Assembly (NCBI GenBank): GCA_034231615.1
Contig: CM067302.1
Coordinates: forward strand, 15,641,274 to 15,705,273
From: Meghimatium bilineatum
Taxonomy: Eukaryota; Mollusca; Gastropoda; Stylommatophora; Philomycidae
Length of the DNA: 64,000 nt
Reading direction: 5' to 3'
Positions 9,601 through 16,879 of this stretch are shown here, one piece after another. Position 1 is the first letter of the stretch, and each line of letters starts with the position of its first letter. Under the pieces are notes generated by a model, which searched no databases, was not told the DNA's origin, and saw nothing but the letters and a program-made list of their open reading frames with translations. A program made the translations under genes and the position numbers.

Positions 9601-10711
9601 GCTTTCTGGACTAATCCTGTCAACCGGTAGAAGTTTGAGACTGAGTGCAGAAGAAGAAAAGGAGGGCAGAGACAAAGATTTCCTGTATGGACAATTGACC
9701 TCTATCAACAGACCAATGAATGACCCTTTGATCACTTTAGAGACATCTACAAACATCTCCCGGATGTACTTTATATTAATGCAACACTCTGGAAGGAGTT
9801 TTTCAAAGACAGATCTATCTAGATATTCAAGTGAAAACTAAAGAAACTGTAAGGTCTTGGGTTCAAATTAACAGTTGGGAAAAGATTTTAACGTTTGGAG
9901 GTACAATAAACATTCACCCTGCATACATTGTGACTATTGCTATGACAAAAGTCTTTATTTCCTCTGCCTATAAAAAATCTCTGTGTACTCAGTAGCAAAA
10001 AAACAAGCAGTAGCCAAAAACATGCAGTAACAAAAAACATACAGTAACAAAATTGTTTTTCTCTTCTTAGAGAAACCAAATGAAGAAAAAGATTGATCAG
10101 ATTACACAATAAGCAGACAGCACAAACAACTTCTGATCTAATCCGGACAAAAGTGCTAACATGTCTCTAAACACTCCTTCTGCATTCAGGATTCTTTTGG
10201 TCTTGCTATATCTTCCGGCCAGGAGGAAGGTCCTAGTCTCTCCAGGTCAGAGCCACTGCCCAGAGTTTTTGCCCCAGTTCAGACCAGTGTGGCCATGTCT
10301 TTCCTCATAGTTCTTTGTCATCTGGAGAGTCTTTGAGTATGTGTTCAGGAGTCTGTATGCTTGTTTTGCATGGACATTCATTTGTGTGGGCCACTCTCGT
10401 CTGGTACCGGTAACCTAGCAGCCTGCAGTGGCTGGTTCCAAATACAAAGATGATGGTTTGTTGTTGCCTATGAAGTTGGTGTATGTGGTCTAGTTTCTTA
10501 TTCTAAAGCCTAACTTAATGTTCATGAATAATGACTACATTAATTCATAAAATTCCTTTTTAACTACAGCTCTAAGAGATGTCTTACCCATTCAGGTCGA
10601 CAGAATTCATGATTATAACATATGGAGGATAAGGACCATCTGACAGCACATAATCAAAATCTTCATGTGCCCTTAAGAAATGAACAGTTCCTACATTGCC
10701 ACTCATCTGTG
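3512..10711 (-). CDS. NCSTN: Nicastrin, partial: three internal exons with two introns
   Basis: Nicastrin is the large type I membrane glycoprotein of gamma-secretase. Its ectodomain helps gate substrate access to presenilin in the endosomal and plasma membrane systems. Three minus-strand exons (10588-10711, 6172-6308, 3512-3651) join in phase with no stop and give about 132 residues that align by eye with the N-terminal ectodomain of animal nicastrins. Landmarks are a SGNVGTVH strand, DGPYPPYVIIM, STRVNGIMLIS, DICPNSRYG, the NCKTFNWNPAG segment with its cysteine, and FHDIPFPIVSL. Introns are 2,520 and 4,279 bp with GT..AG ends. Exons upstream of 10711 and downstream of 3512 were not found. 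The introns hold minisatellites, SINEs and RTE pieces, yet the exon frames are clean, which suggests a live gene. Confidence 0.9.
3779..3945 (+). mobile_element. GAA-SINE copy in a nicastrin intron
   Basis: A short non-autonomous element of about 165 bp with landmarks CCGAAGACGGATGTGTCGGG, CAACGCATTTACATTCTCTG, CAGGAGTTTGAGAATG and a terminal GAAGAAGAA tail. The same order recurs at 9290, 19660, 23225 and 33840. A longer version of the family is at 6382, 22100 and 61500. Here it lies just upstream (gene sense) of the 3512-3651 exon, antisense to nicastrin. Confidence 0.75.
4165..4925 (-). pseudogene. RTE-d fragment, interrupted by a nested insertion
   Basis: A minus-strand C-terminal piece of an RTE-like element. 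From 4925 downward it shows LQLLSAQLGLEINTSKTKTF, then NFTYLGSKIPTTGDSSTEI, the usual thumb landmark, then (after a nested insertion) 'TYGCESW', GRPCKRWI and a terminal 'LQTAHKKAISGELFHP'. The 3' side ends at TAGATAGATGG, the GATA-type tail shared with 20110-21560, 38185 and 56280. Several stops and a frame shift are present. It sits inside the nicastrin intron in the same orientation as the gene. Confidence 0.8.
4527..4669 (+). mobile_element. Short nested non-LTR insertion with 12-bp target duplication
   Basis: A 5'-truncated plus-strand retroelement tail lies inside the minus-strand RTE-d copy. It reads SNITRWTGYSLAECTTKTRD ... RCGDGT, stop, then a TGATGATGA tail. The same C-terminus is at 54990-55185. 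It is flanked by AATGTGTTCACA (4515-4526) and AATGTGTTTACA (4670-4681), an 11/12 match that restores the host reading order when one copy is removed. This fits target-primed insertion. Confidence 0.8.
4926..5490. repeat. 29-bp minisatellite in a nicastrin intron
   Basis: About 18 units spaced 29 bp apart, each with ATCAATTATAGTGTTGTCAC. Variants AAAGAA, AAGGTA and AAGGAA are grouped in runs, which suggests local unit homogenisation. The first units (4926-4990) are diverged and lie against the end of the RTE-d fragment. Confidence 0.95.
5645..6110. repeat. 30-bp minisatellite in a nicastrin intron
   Basis: A unit of 30 bp with the core ATTGGTCACACAGTTACAAG. Five or six near-perfect copies at 5660-5840 decay towards 6110, about 60 bp from the donor side of the 6172-6308 exon. 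Confidence 0.9.
6172..6308 (-). CDS. NCSTN: Nicastrin exon (STFERLIRSTRVNG...CPNSRYG)
   Basis: 137 bp, acceptor TTTTTTTCCAG, donor G|GTATGT. One base completes the glycine split from the upstream exon, then 45 codons follow and one base is left over. The product STFERLIRSTRVNGIMLISS ... GFSSVDICPNSRYG matches the nicastrin region where human has 'GFSPSVQCPNDGFGVY', including the conserved Cys-Pro-Asn. Phase agrees with both neighbours. Confidence 0.9.
6382..6660 (+). mobile_element. Diverged long GAA-SINE copy in a nicastrin intron
   Basis: It starts with GTCGGGGCCTGAAAGGGAAG, matching the head of the copy at 22130 (GCCGGGGCCCGAAAGGGGAG), and ends with CTCTCCAGACTAGATCCTGC and ATGAGAATGAATACAGATGA, matching the family 3' end. 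The middle is diverged. The 62-codon frame across it is considered non-coding. Confidence 0.6.
6705..7035. repeat. 23-bp minisatellite
   Basis: About 14 copies of a 23-bp unit with the core ACATTTGGGGAACATGGTGT. Alternating GATG and GGTG variants suggest a partly dimeric expansion. Because 23 is not a multiple of 3, all three minus-strand frames stay open through different phases, giving three overlapping repetitive reading frames that I do not regard as genes. Confidence 0.95.
7036..7849. other. Intronic stretch with a possible tRNA-like SINE trace
   Basis: No gene seen. At about 7225-7290 the plus strand reads GTGAGGTGAGCAGGTGCC then ATGGTTCAAATCCCGTTTGC. The second part resembles a Pol III B box (GGTTCAAATCC), as in tRNA-derived SINEs. 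An A box is not convincing, so the call is weak. The rest is AT-rich sequence without recognised features. Confidence 0.35.
7850..8320 (+). pseudogene. RNase-H-type non-LTR element, C-terminal Cys/His domain
   Basis: A 3' fragment of a different RNH-class element. The frame at 7856-8230 carries LERANQSLTFQLRTGHASIN and then a Cys/His cluster, C..C..(x)9..H....C, in NCRHCNAQEETVEHLLLQCP. This motif sits downstream of RNase H in I/R1-like elements and is thought to bind nucleic acid. The end is marked by TGAATCATCATCATCATC, a simple ATC tail. Everything upstream of the last domain is missing. Confidence 0.75.
8438..9232 (-). pseudogene. RTE-c fragment
   Basis: A minus-strand RTE-like remnant. 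From 9228 downward it reads an odd 'YGWESWTVVEECEKK' block, then ILDNVSNFVYLGSKITADGD, then after a frame shift IWRSKIASKHIKLRLFNASV, TYGCQS, FENRCLRKITNTNWKDFKSN and HILRMKK. The non-coding tail down to 8438 matches, in inverted order, the plus-strand copy at 12690-13375. The 'WESWT' block normally lies downstream of 'YLGSKI', so its upstream position suggests a chimeric join of two elements. Confidence 0.8.
9290..9470 (-). mobile_element. GAA-SINE copy
   Basis: A minus-strand copy with the family order read from the right: TGTGTTGGAACATTGATGCA, CCATTCTCTGGACTACATCC, TCTAATAGGACC and GAGTTTGAGAATGAATGATG. It is more diverged than the copies at 19660 and 33840. Confidence 0.65.
9560..9662 (+). 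mobile_element. GAA-SINE 3'-end fragment
   Basis: Only the 3' half of the family is recognisable: AATGCATTCTGCTTTCTGGA, then CTAATCCTGTCAACCGGTAG, then AGTTTGAGACTGAGTGCAGA and AGAAGAAAAGG. It opens a chance frame of 68 codons that I treat as non-coding. Confidence 0.55.
10150..10480 (-). pseudogene. RNH-type C-terminal Cys/His domain fragment
   Basis: Minus-strand 3' end of another RNase-H-bearing non-LTR element. From about 10450 down the frame reads GYRYQTRVAHTNECPC and then QTPEHILKD, PHWSELGQKLW. In intact relatives this is 'RTGHC..L..HL.R....DT..CPCG...QTPEHILQ.CP...WP....KLWG'. The second Cys of the cluster is lost and stops occur. It lies inside the nicastrin intron, in the gene's own orientation. 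Confidence 0.65.
10588..10711 (-). CDS. NCSTN: Nicastrin exon (SGNVGTVH...SVDLNG)
   Basis: 124 bp. The acceptor on the minus strand is a pyrimidine tract ending TTTCTTTGCAG and the donor is GGGTAAGA. It enters with two bases of a split codon and leaves with two bases (GG) of the next. It encodes QMSGNVGTVHFLRAHEDFDY followed by VLSDGPYPPYVIIMNSVDLN. Animal nicastrins have the matching 'SSISGDTGVIHV...WVLTDGPNPPYMVLL' stretch just after the N-terminal cysteines. The 31-bp minisatellite begins about 30 bp upstream of the acceptor, very close to the branch-point zone. Confidence 0.9.
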
Positions 10712-10739
10712 CTGCAAAGAAAATCAATACATGATCTTT

Positions 10740-11118
10740 AGTAATAAACATTTTCCCACATTTCCTTTTACCCAAGTACAATTTTCCCACATTTCCTTTC
10801 ACCCAAGTACAATTTTCCCACATTTCCTTTCACCCAAGTACAATTTTCCCACATTTCCTTTCACTCAAGTACAATTTTCCCACATTTCCTTTCACCCAAG
10901 TACAATTTTCCCACATTTCCTTTCACCCAAGTACAATTTTCCCACATTTCCTTTCACCCAAGTACAATTTTCCCACATTTCCTTTCACCCAAGTACAATT
11001 TTCCCACATTTCCTTTCACCCAAGTACAATTTTCCCACATTTCCTTTCACCCAAGTACAATTTTCCCACATTTCCTTTCACCCAAGTACAATTTTCCCAT
11101 ATTTCCTTTCACCCAAGT
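10740..11118. repeat. 31-bp minisatellite, left block
   Basis: About 12 almost identical 31-bp units with the core CATTTCCTTTCACCCAAGTA. It starts about 30 bp upstream of a nicastrin splice acceptor. The same array resumes at 11891, so one ancestral array was split by the palindromic SINE-like insert at 11119-11890. Confidence 0.95.
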
Positions 11119-11890
11119 AAATTTAAGTAGGAAGCCAGAGGACAATTTTTAAAAATTCTTGAGACTAACGGGAATTGAACCAGTCCGTTCTATGGCACCA
11201 AATCGCCTAGCAACAATTACACACGCGTTTTTCAGTACTTGACTAACCGCATCTCCAAAAAAAGATGCGATTTCATCAAGCCATTCAAATCGTGCACACA
11301 AAGTCACCCGAACGGACCAATCGAGACAAGGACTATTACAACAACAACAAACATCCCGTACAGGTATTGAAATATCCTCAGTAACAACAAACACATAACA
11401 TAATATCCGTATTAGTTATACAAGGGCCGATAGGTCTTCTTGTAAACATGGATAACATATATAGACAATACAATTTTGCTTCAAATAATTGTTTATACAA
11501 GTAAATTTAAGTAGGAAGCCAGAGGACAATTTTTAAAAATTCTTGAGACTAACGGGAATTGAACCAGTCCGTTCTACGGCACCAAAGTTTTTCAGTACTT
11601 TCAGTACTTTTTCAGTTTTTCAGTTTATCCGTATACGGATATTATGTTATGTGTTTGTTGTTACTGAGGATATTTCAATACCTGTACGGGATGTTTGTTG
11701 TTGTTGTAATAGTCCTTGTCTCGATTGGTCCGTTCGGGTGACTTTGTGTGCACGATTTGAATGGCTTGATGAAATCGCATCTTTTTTTGGAGATGCGGTT
11801 AGTCAAGTACTGAAAAACGCGTGTGCAATTGTTGCTAGGCGATGTGGTGCCGTAGAACGGACTGGTTCAATTCCTGTTAGTCTCAAGAAT
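11119..11890. mobile_element. Palindromic SINE-like insert splitting the minisatellite
   Basis: Three related segments are seen. A minus-strand copy at 11119-11415, a short direct repeat of its first part at 11498-11590 (about 382 bp further on), and a plus-strand copy at 11625-11890. The outer copies form inverted repeats of about 260 bp. In the plus copy GACTGGTTCAATTCCTGTTA resembles a tRNA B box, preceded by GCGGTTAGTCAAGTACTG and GTTGCTAGGCGATGTGG as possible A-box remnants. A tRNA-derived SINE is plausible but not proven. Confidence 0.65.
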
Positions 11891-12031
11891 TTCACCCAAG
11901 TACAATTTTCCCACATTTCCTTTCACCCAAGTACAATTTTCCCACATTTCCTTTTGCCCAAGTACAATTTGCCACATTTCCTTTCACCCAAGTACAATTT
12001 TCCCACATTTCCTTTCACCCAAGTACAATTT
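11891..12031. repeat. 31-bp minisatellite, right block
   Basis: Four to five units of the unit seen at 10740-11118, slightly more diverged (CTTTTGCCCAAGTACAATTT and a shortened unit). Confidence 0.9.
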
Positions 12032-12039
12032 ATTATTTA

Positions 12040-12560
12040 CCTTTTATGATGGGAGCATACAATTTCCTACCAGCACTGTGTTACCAGTGCTAAACCTGGT
12101 CTCTCTCATCTTCACATTTCAGAAAGATAGTGATGTGTGAGATGAAATGCTTGAGGAAAACTTCCAGGGTCACAAAGTTTAACATATTACGAAATGAAGA
12201 CATATGGAAAAGAATAGGTATAACATCATGCACAGAATACATAGAAAGGCAGCAGATCAAGTGGTTTGGCCACGTTATGAGAATGCATCACGACAAGTTA
12301 TCCTTAAAGGCATATAACCAAATGAGATCAGGGTACAAAGCCAGAGGAAGACCATGGAAAAGATGGATAGAAAACATCAGGTATATCTTGAACAAACACT
12401 GTCATAGCACAGCCGAGGCAACACATCTGACCTTGGAGCTCAAACTCCAATCATCCCCTACGCTTAACGGCAAGAGTAGATAACAAACCATCTGGGGAAA
12501 GACAATAGACGATTTAAAAACAATTTGAGTTGTTGCTATATATGGCAGCCAAGCCTAAAG
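12040..12560 (+). pseudogene. RTE-b fragment, C-terminal region
   Basis: An open frame at 12130-12483 (117 codons) reads EMKCLRKTSRVTKFNILRNE, YIERQQIKWFGHVMRMHHDK, RSGYKARGRPWKRWIENIRY and STAEATHLTLELKL. This is the post-RT region of an RTE-like element. The upstream 12060-12130 shows a decayed start of the same region. Related copies are at 32140-32610 (-) and 62940-64000 (+). 5'-truncated, with no RT domain present. Confidence 0.75.
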
Positions 12561-12689
12561 ATAAATCATAAATTCAATCTTCATAAAAAACATTATCTTA
12601 TCACTACCAGATATGGACACTAACTAAAGAACAAGAGCATAGATATCAAATTATTTTTCCAAAAATCCAAATTTTTAACAATTTATATC

Positions 12690-13375
12690 TGTATTTAAAA
12701 TGAAAGTCATGAACTTAACCGGCCTGACAGAATCAATTAAACTAAATGATAATATACTAGACAACGTTTCCAATTTTGTATATTTGGGAAGCAAGATAAC
12801 AGCAGAAGGTGATACCAACACAGAAATCAAGACTCGAATCGCTCTCGCGTCCAACGCCTTTAACAAACATTCAATCATCTGAAGATCGAAGATCGCAAGT
12901 AAACACATCAAACTGCGACTATTCAATGCAAGTGTGATTCCATCATTGACATATGGATGTCAAAGTTGGAAATCTACCGCAATAATAGATAAAAAGTTAG
13001 TTGCCTTCGAGAATAGATGCCTCAGAAATAATAAACACTAATTGGAAAGACTTCAAATCAATCAAAATACTAAGAGAGGAGACAAAACAAGAAGATTTGA
13101 AGAACATCATCAGAAAACGCTGCTGGACATACATCGGCCACATACTTAGAATGAAAGAAGACAGAATTCCACGACAAGTCTTCATGTGGACACCAGACGG
13201 GAAAATAAAACAGGTAAGACCGAAAACAACGCTCAGAAGAACATTTATGAATTAATTAAAATCAACAGGCATAAATGCACAAGACCTGCAATCCTTGGCA
13301 ACTGACTGACAGGCATGGAGAACTATGATATCCGCCCTATGTGCTAAACTTGGCAAAAGAGGAACTGACTGACAT
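12690..13375 (+). pseudogene. RTE-c fragment
   Basis: Plus-strand relative of 8438-9232. It reads ILDNVSNFVYLGSKITAEGD, IKTRIALASNAFNKHS, then after a TGA the 'RSKIASKHIKLRLFNAS' block, TYGCQSWKS and a frame shift into 'NTNWKDFKS', and TPDGKIKQVRPKTTLRRTFM. The tail with CAACTGACTGACAGGCATGG matches the 8-kb copy in reverse. The two copies form inverted repeats about 3.5 kb apart. Confidence 0.8.
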
Positions 13376-13539
13376 CTGTATTTCAATAAAAACGTCCATA
13401 ATTAGCACCCAAAAAACCCCACAATTGTTTTGGCAATCAATACATGCAAATCATCTGCAGTAGTAGTAATTACTAAAGATGTAACACTCAATGACCTTTT
13501 TCATTAAAAAAACACACATTAAATACGGAAAACCTGTGA

Positions 13540-14820
13540 TTAAAGACAAAGCTTATGAGTCAGATGACCAAGATTCTACTGCACATAATAATGAGGCTTA
13601 TAAGAGGAAAAATAGAACCAGAGATAGCAGATGAACAATGCAGATTCGTAGAAGGAAAAGGCACAAGAAATGCCCTATATATAATAAGAACATTAATGAA
13701 GAGGGCCATAGAAGTACAGCAAGACTTTTATCTGTGCTTTATAGATTACAGCAAAGCATATGACAAGGTGAAGCATTCAGAGATTATAAAACTGCTAGAA
13801 AATCTTAACGTTGATGGGAAAGATCTAAGAATAGTAAGAAATATGTATTGGAAACAAATAGCTGCGATGAGAGTTAACAACACTATAGGTAGATTTCAAA
13901 AAATGGGTGTCAGGCAAGGTTGTGTAATGTCACAGGACCTTTTCTCCCTATATACAGAATACATTATGCGAAATATAGAAGATATGTCAGGAATAAAAGT
14001 GGGAGGATACAATATAAATAACTTGAGATATGCTGATGACACAGTACTGATCACAGGAAGCGAACAAGAACTGCAAGCCCTATTAGATAAAGTAGTGAAG
14101 GAAAGTGAAAACGAAGGCCTCAGTTTAAACAAGAAGAAAACAGAAATAATGGCTGTATCAAAGAGACACACACCACCAAGATGCAACATAATATTTAATA
14201 ACACAAAATTAGCACAAGTTGAAAAAGTGAAATATCTTGGCACCCTGTTAACATCAGAAGGTAGATGCTCAAGTGAGATAAAGAGCCGAACAGCACAAGC
14301 CAAATCAGCATTCCAAAAAATGAGAACCATTTTTTGCAATGGAAGTCTATCAATGCAGACCCGAATTCGAGTGCTGAGATGTTATATCAAACCAATTCTT
14401 TTTTATGGATGTGAAGAACGGACTATAAACAAGAAAATTCAAAGTGAATTGGAGGCTACAGAAATGTGGTTTCTGAGAAGTATGATGAAAATACCATGGA
14501 CAGCCAAGAAAACTAATGCAGAGGTTCTCATTGATGCTGGCGTAAAAAGTTCAATCATATCAAACATTAGAGGCAGACAGTCAATGTTTCTATGGCATGT
14601 GCAGAGAAGAACACAGCTTGAACACTTAATAACCATTGGGAAGATAAAGGGGAGAAGAGATAGGCGACGACAAAGAGAAAAGTTACTAGATGAACTTGTA
14701 TTTTGGCACGGTAGAAGCTCACCAACCGAGCTTATTGACAACACAAGAGACAGAGAGTCGTGGAGAAACATGATCACCTACGCCAGTCGGCATGGCACTT
14801 GATTGATTGATTACTACATA
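13540..14820 (+). mobile_element. RTE-a non-LTR retrotransposon, 5'-truncated, open RT
   Basis: The longest open retroelement piece in the window. The element is cut at its 5' end within the RT fingers ('ISLMSQMTKILLHIIM' begins at about 13548). It keeps the palm, thumb and C-terminal region, and ends with TGA and a TTGATTGATTGAT tail. No endonuclease is present. Related decayed copies are at 25258-25630, 46985-47205 and, more distantly, 60050-60960. Confidence 0.85.
13555..14802 (+). CDS. Reverse transcriptase, C-terminal 415 residues (RTE-a)
   Basis: A partial retrotransposon polyprotein open for 415 codons. RT motif A is LCFIDYSKAYDKVKH (residues about 62-76). A motif B-like MGVRQGCVMSQDLFSLY follows at about 122-138. 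The catalytic box LRYADDTVLI lies at about 158-167. The thumb landmark VKYLGTLLTSEG is at about 226-237, then YGCEERTINK, MMKIPWTAKKTNAEVL and the terminal RESWRNMITYASRHGT. Such proteins copy element RNA at a nicked target. The ATG at 13555 is internal to the RT domain and is only where this frame opens, not a native start. Two core changes look unusual: the motif B serine-proline is 'CVMSQDLF' rather than the common 'CVLSP.LF', and YGCEE replaces YGCE.W. No internal stop, so this is a young or lucky fragment. Confidence 0.85.
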   Translation: MSQMTKILLHIIMRLIRGKIEPEIADEQCRFVEGKGTRNALYIIRTLMKRAIEVQQDFYLCFIDYSKAYDKVKHSEIIKLLENLNVDGKDLRIVRNMYWKQIAAMRVNNTIGRFQKMGVRQGCVMSQDLFSLYTEYIMRNIEDMSGIKVGGYNINNLRYADDTVLITGSEQELQALLDKVVKESENEGLSLNKKKTEIMAVSKRHTPPRCNIIFNNTKLAQVEKVKYLGTLLTSEGRCSSEIKSRTAQAKSAFQKMRTIFCNGSLSMQTRIRVLRCYIKPILFYGCEERTINKKIQSELEATEMWFLRSMMKIPWTAKKTNAEVLIDAGVKSSIISNIRGRQSMFLWHVQRRTQLEHLITIGKIKGRRDRRRQREKLLDELVFWHGRSSPTELIDNTRDRESWRNMITYASRHGT

Positions 14821-14939
14821 AATTATGATCTTACACCTATCTTACAACATCCATCTATCCTGATGGAAACCAAAATATAAATCATAAATCCAATCTTCAT
14901 ACCAACATTATGTTATCAATGTTATATGTCAATAGCAAA

Positions 14940-15210
14940 GAAAGAAAGAAATTTCACTATCTCCATCGATGATAAACACCTTAAACAGGTAAGTGAGTGC
15001 ACTTAGGAAGCATTATATCGAGTGAAGGGAAAATCAGCAGAGATATATAAGAACCCTATTGAGAATGGCCATGTGAGAAAATATTAGATAGTCTGACTTC
15101 ATGGCATGACAAACAGTCAACAACAAACTTGATATAAGGTTCTGTAAATAGAGAGTTGTGGAGATCCATGGTCACCTTCACCAGTCCAAACAGCACCAGA
15201 TGATGATACT
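14940..15210 (+). pseudogene. Internally deleted RTE-like fragment
   Basis: A thumb landmark (near 14985-15030, VHLGSIISSEGKISRDI) is followed after only about 70 bp by what is normally the far C-terminus (LDSLTSWHDKQST near 15090-15120, then RELWRSMVTFTSPNST near 15150-15195) and a GATGATGATAC tail. In intact relatives these parts are several hundred base pairs apart, so an internal deletion is inferred. Confidence 0.6.
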
Positions 15211-15269
15211 ATTACAATGTTTCACTTTTTATTTAGATAAACATTTCAGCCAATAATTACTGACATCAT

Positions 15270-16375
15270 TTATTTTACAGAACCTTGCATATACACAGCT
15301 TACATGTGACAGAATCTTGCATGTACACAGCTTACATGTGACAGAACCTTGCATGTACACAGTTTACATGTGACAACTTTGCAAGTACACAGCTTACATG
15401 TGACAGAACCTTGCATGTAAACATGTTAAATGTGACAGAACCTTGCATGTAAACAGGTTACATGTGACAGAATCTTGCATGTACACAGCTTACATGTGAC
15501 AGAACCTTGTATGTAAACAGGTTACATGTGACAGAACCTTGCATGTACACAGCTTACATGTGACAGAACCTTGCATGTACACAGCTTACATGTGACAGAG
15601 CCTTGCATGTACACAGTTTACATGTGACAGAACCTTGCAAGTACACAGCTTACATGTGACAGAACCTTGCATGTACACAGCTTACATGTGACAGAACCTT
15701 GTATGTAAACAGGTTACATGTGACAGAACCTTGCATGTACACAGCTTACATGTGACAGAACCTTGCATGTACACAGCTTACATGTGACAGAGCCTTGCAT
15801 GTACACAGTTTACATGTGACAGAACCTTGCATGTACACAGCTTACATGTGACAGAACCTTGCATGTACACAGCTTACATGTGACAGAGCCTTGCATGTAC
15901 ACAGTTTACATGTGACAGAACCTTGCAAGTACACAGCTTACATGTGACAGAACCTTGCATGTACACAGCTTACATGTGATAGAACCTTGCATGTAAACAG
16001 GTTAAATGTGACAGAACCTTGCATGTACACAGATTACATGTGACAGAACCTTGCATGTACACAGCTTACATGTGACAGAGCCTTGCATGTTCATAGTTTA
16101 CATGTCACAGAACTTTGCAATTACACAGCTTACAAATGACAACCTTGCATTTACATATCTTACATGTGACAGAACCTTGCATGTACACAGGTTACATGTG
16201 ACAGAACCTTGCATGTACATAGTTTACATGTCACAGAACTTTGCAAGTACACAGCTTACACATGACAACCTTGCATTTACATATCTTACATGCGACATCC
16301 TTGCATGCACACTGCAACTCACCATGATGTGCATCATCATCACCATCTTGCATGTACACAGCTAACAAGAGACTA
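15270..16375. repeat. 32-bp minisatellite, about 34 copies
   Basis: A 32-bp unit with the core TGACAGAACCTTGCATGTAC followed by ACAGCTTACATG. Variants (AAACAGGTTACATG, ACAGTTTACATG, GAGCCTTGC) recur in the same order, for example at 15500-15640 and 15690-15830, so blocks of about six units were duplicated together. It decays at both ends. Confidence 0.95.
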
Positions 16376-16639
16376 CTTACATGAACATCCTACTTGATGT
16401 GTAGCATTGAGATTACGAATACACGCGTTACTGGTCATGAGATTAATGTACATTTTACTTTTTGTGCGTGCGCAAAATCCTATTAAAATAGAAACATCTG
16501 AGTTAGCCATGAGAGGAAAACATTGACAAACCATTAAAAACATTGTCTAACCATAAATTCACAGACTAACCGTAAAATTCAATAACATTAACTAACCGCT
16601 GCTATCGACAGAGCACTAAATGCCTTTTAACAGAATTAA

Positions 16640-16812
16640 TGAGGCCTTCATTCATTACTTTTACGGATTTTCCCATGTTTTCCATTGGCAAATATTTATA
16701 TACTTGGAATTGCATGCCAAAAATAGCCACGGCTACTCCAATCATATAAATAATAATCAATGGAAAACGTGACAATAATAAAAAACGTACCGAATGAAGG
16801 CCTGTTTATGTT
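16640..16812. repeat. Long imperfect hairpin with conserved core
   Basis: Outer arms GAGGCCTTCATTCATTAC (16642) and ACCGAATGAAGGCCTG (16790) pair, and inner arms TTTTCCATTGGCAAATATTT (about 16678) pair with ATAATAATCAATGGAAAACG (about 16750). The centre contains GCATGCCAAAAATAGCC. The core is shared with 56075-56190 and 57535-57625. A foldback MITE is the simplest reading. Confidence 0.65.
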
Positions 16813-16879
16813 TAGCAGTTAGGTCTTCCATATCTACCAAAATAATAACTAACCATAGAAAACATTGACTAACCACACA

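Noticed and set aside
10680..11120. 146-codon plus-strand frame with repeating SHISFHPSTIFPHF
   Set aside because: It is the 31-bp minisatellite read through, and it begins antisense to a nicastrin exon.
11149..11394. 81-codon frame with a CCCC cluster, resembling a small cysteine-rich protein
   Set aside because: It lies in the SINE-like palindrome and recurs inverted at 11640-11890 with the B-box-like motif encoding its C-terminus.
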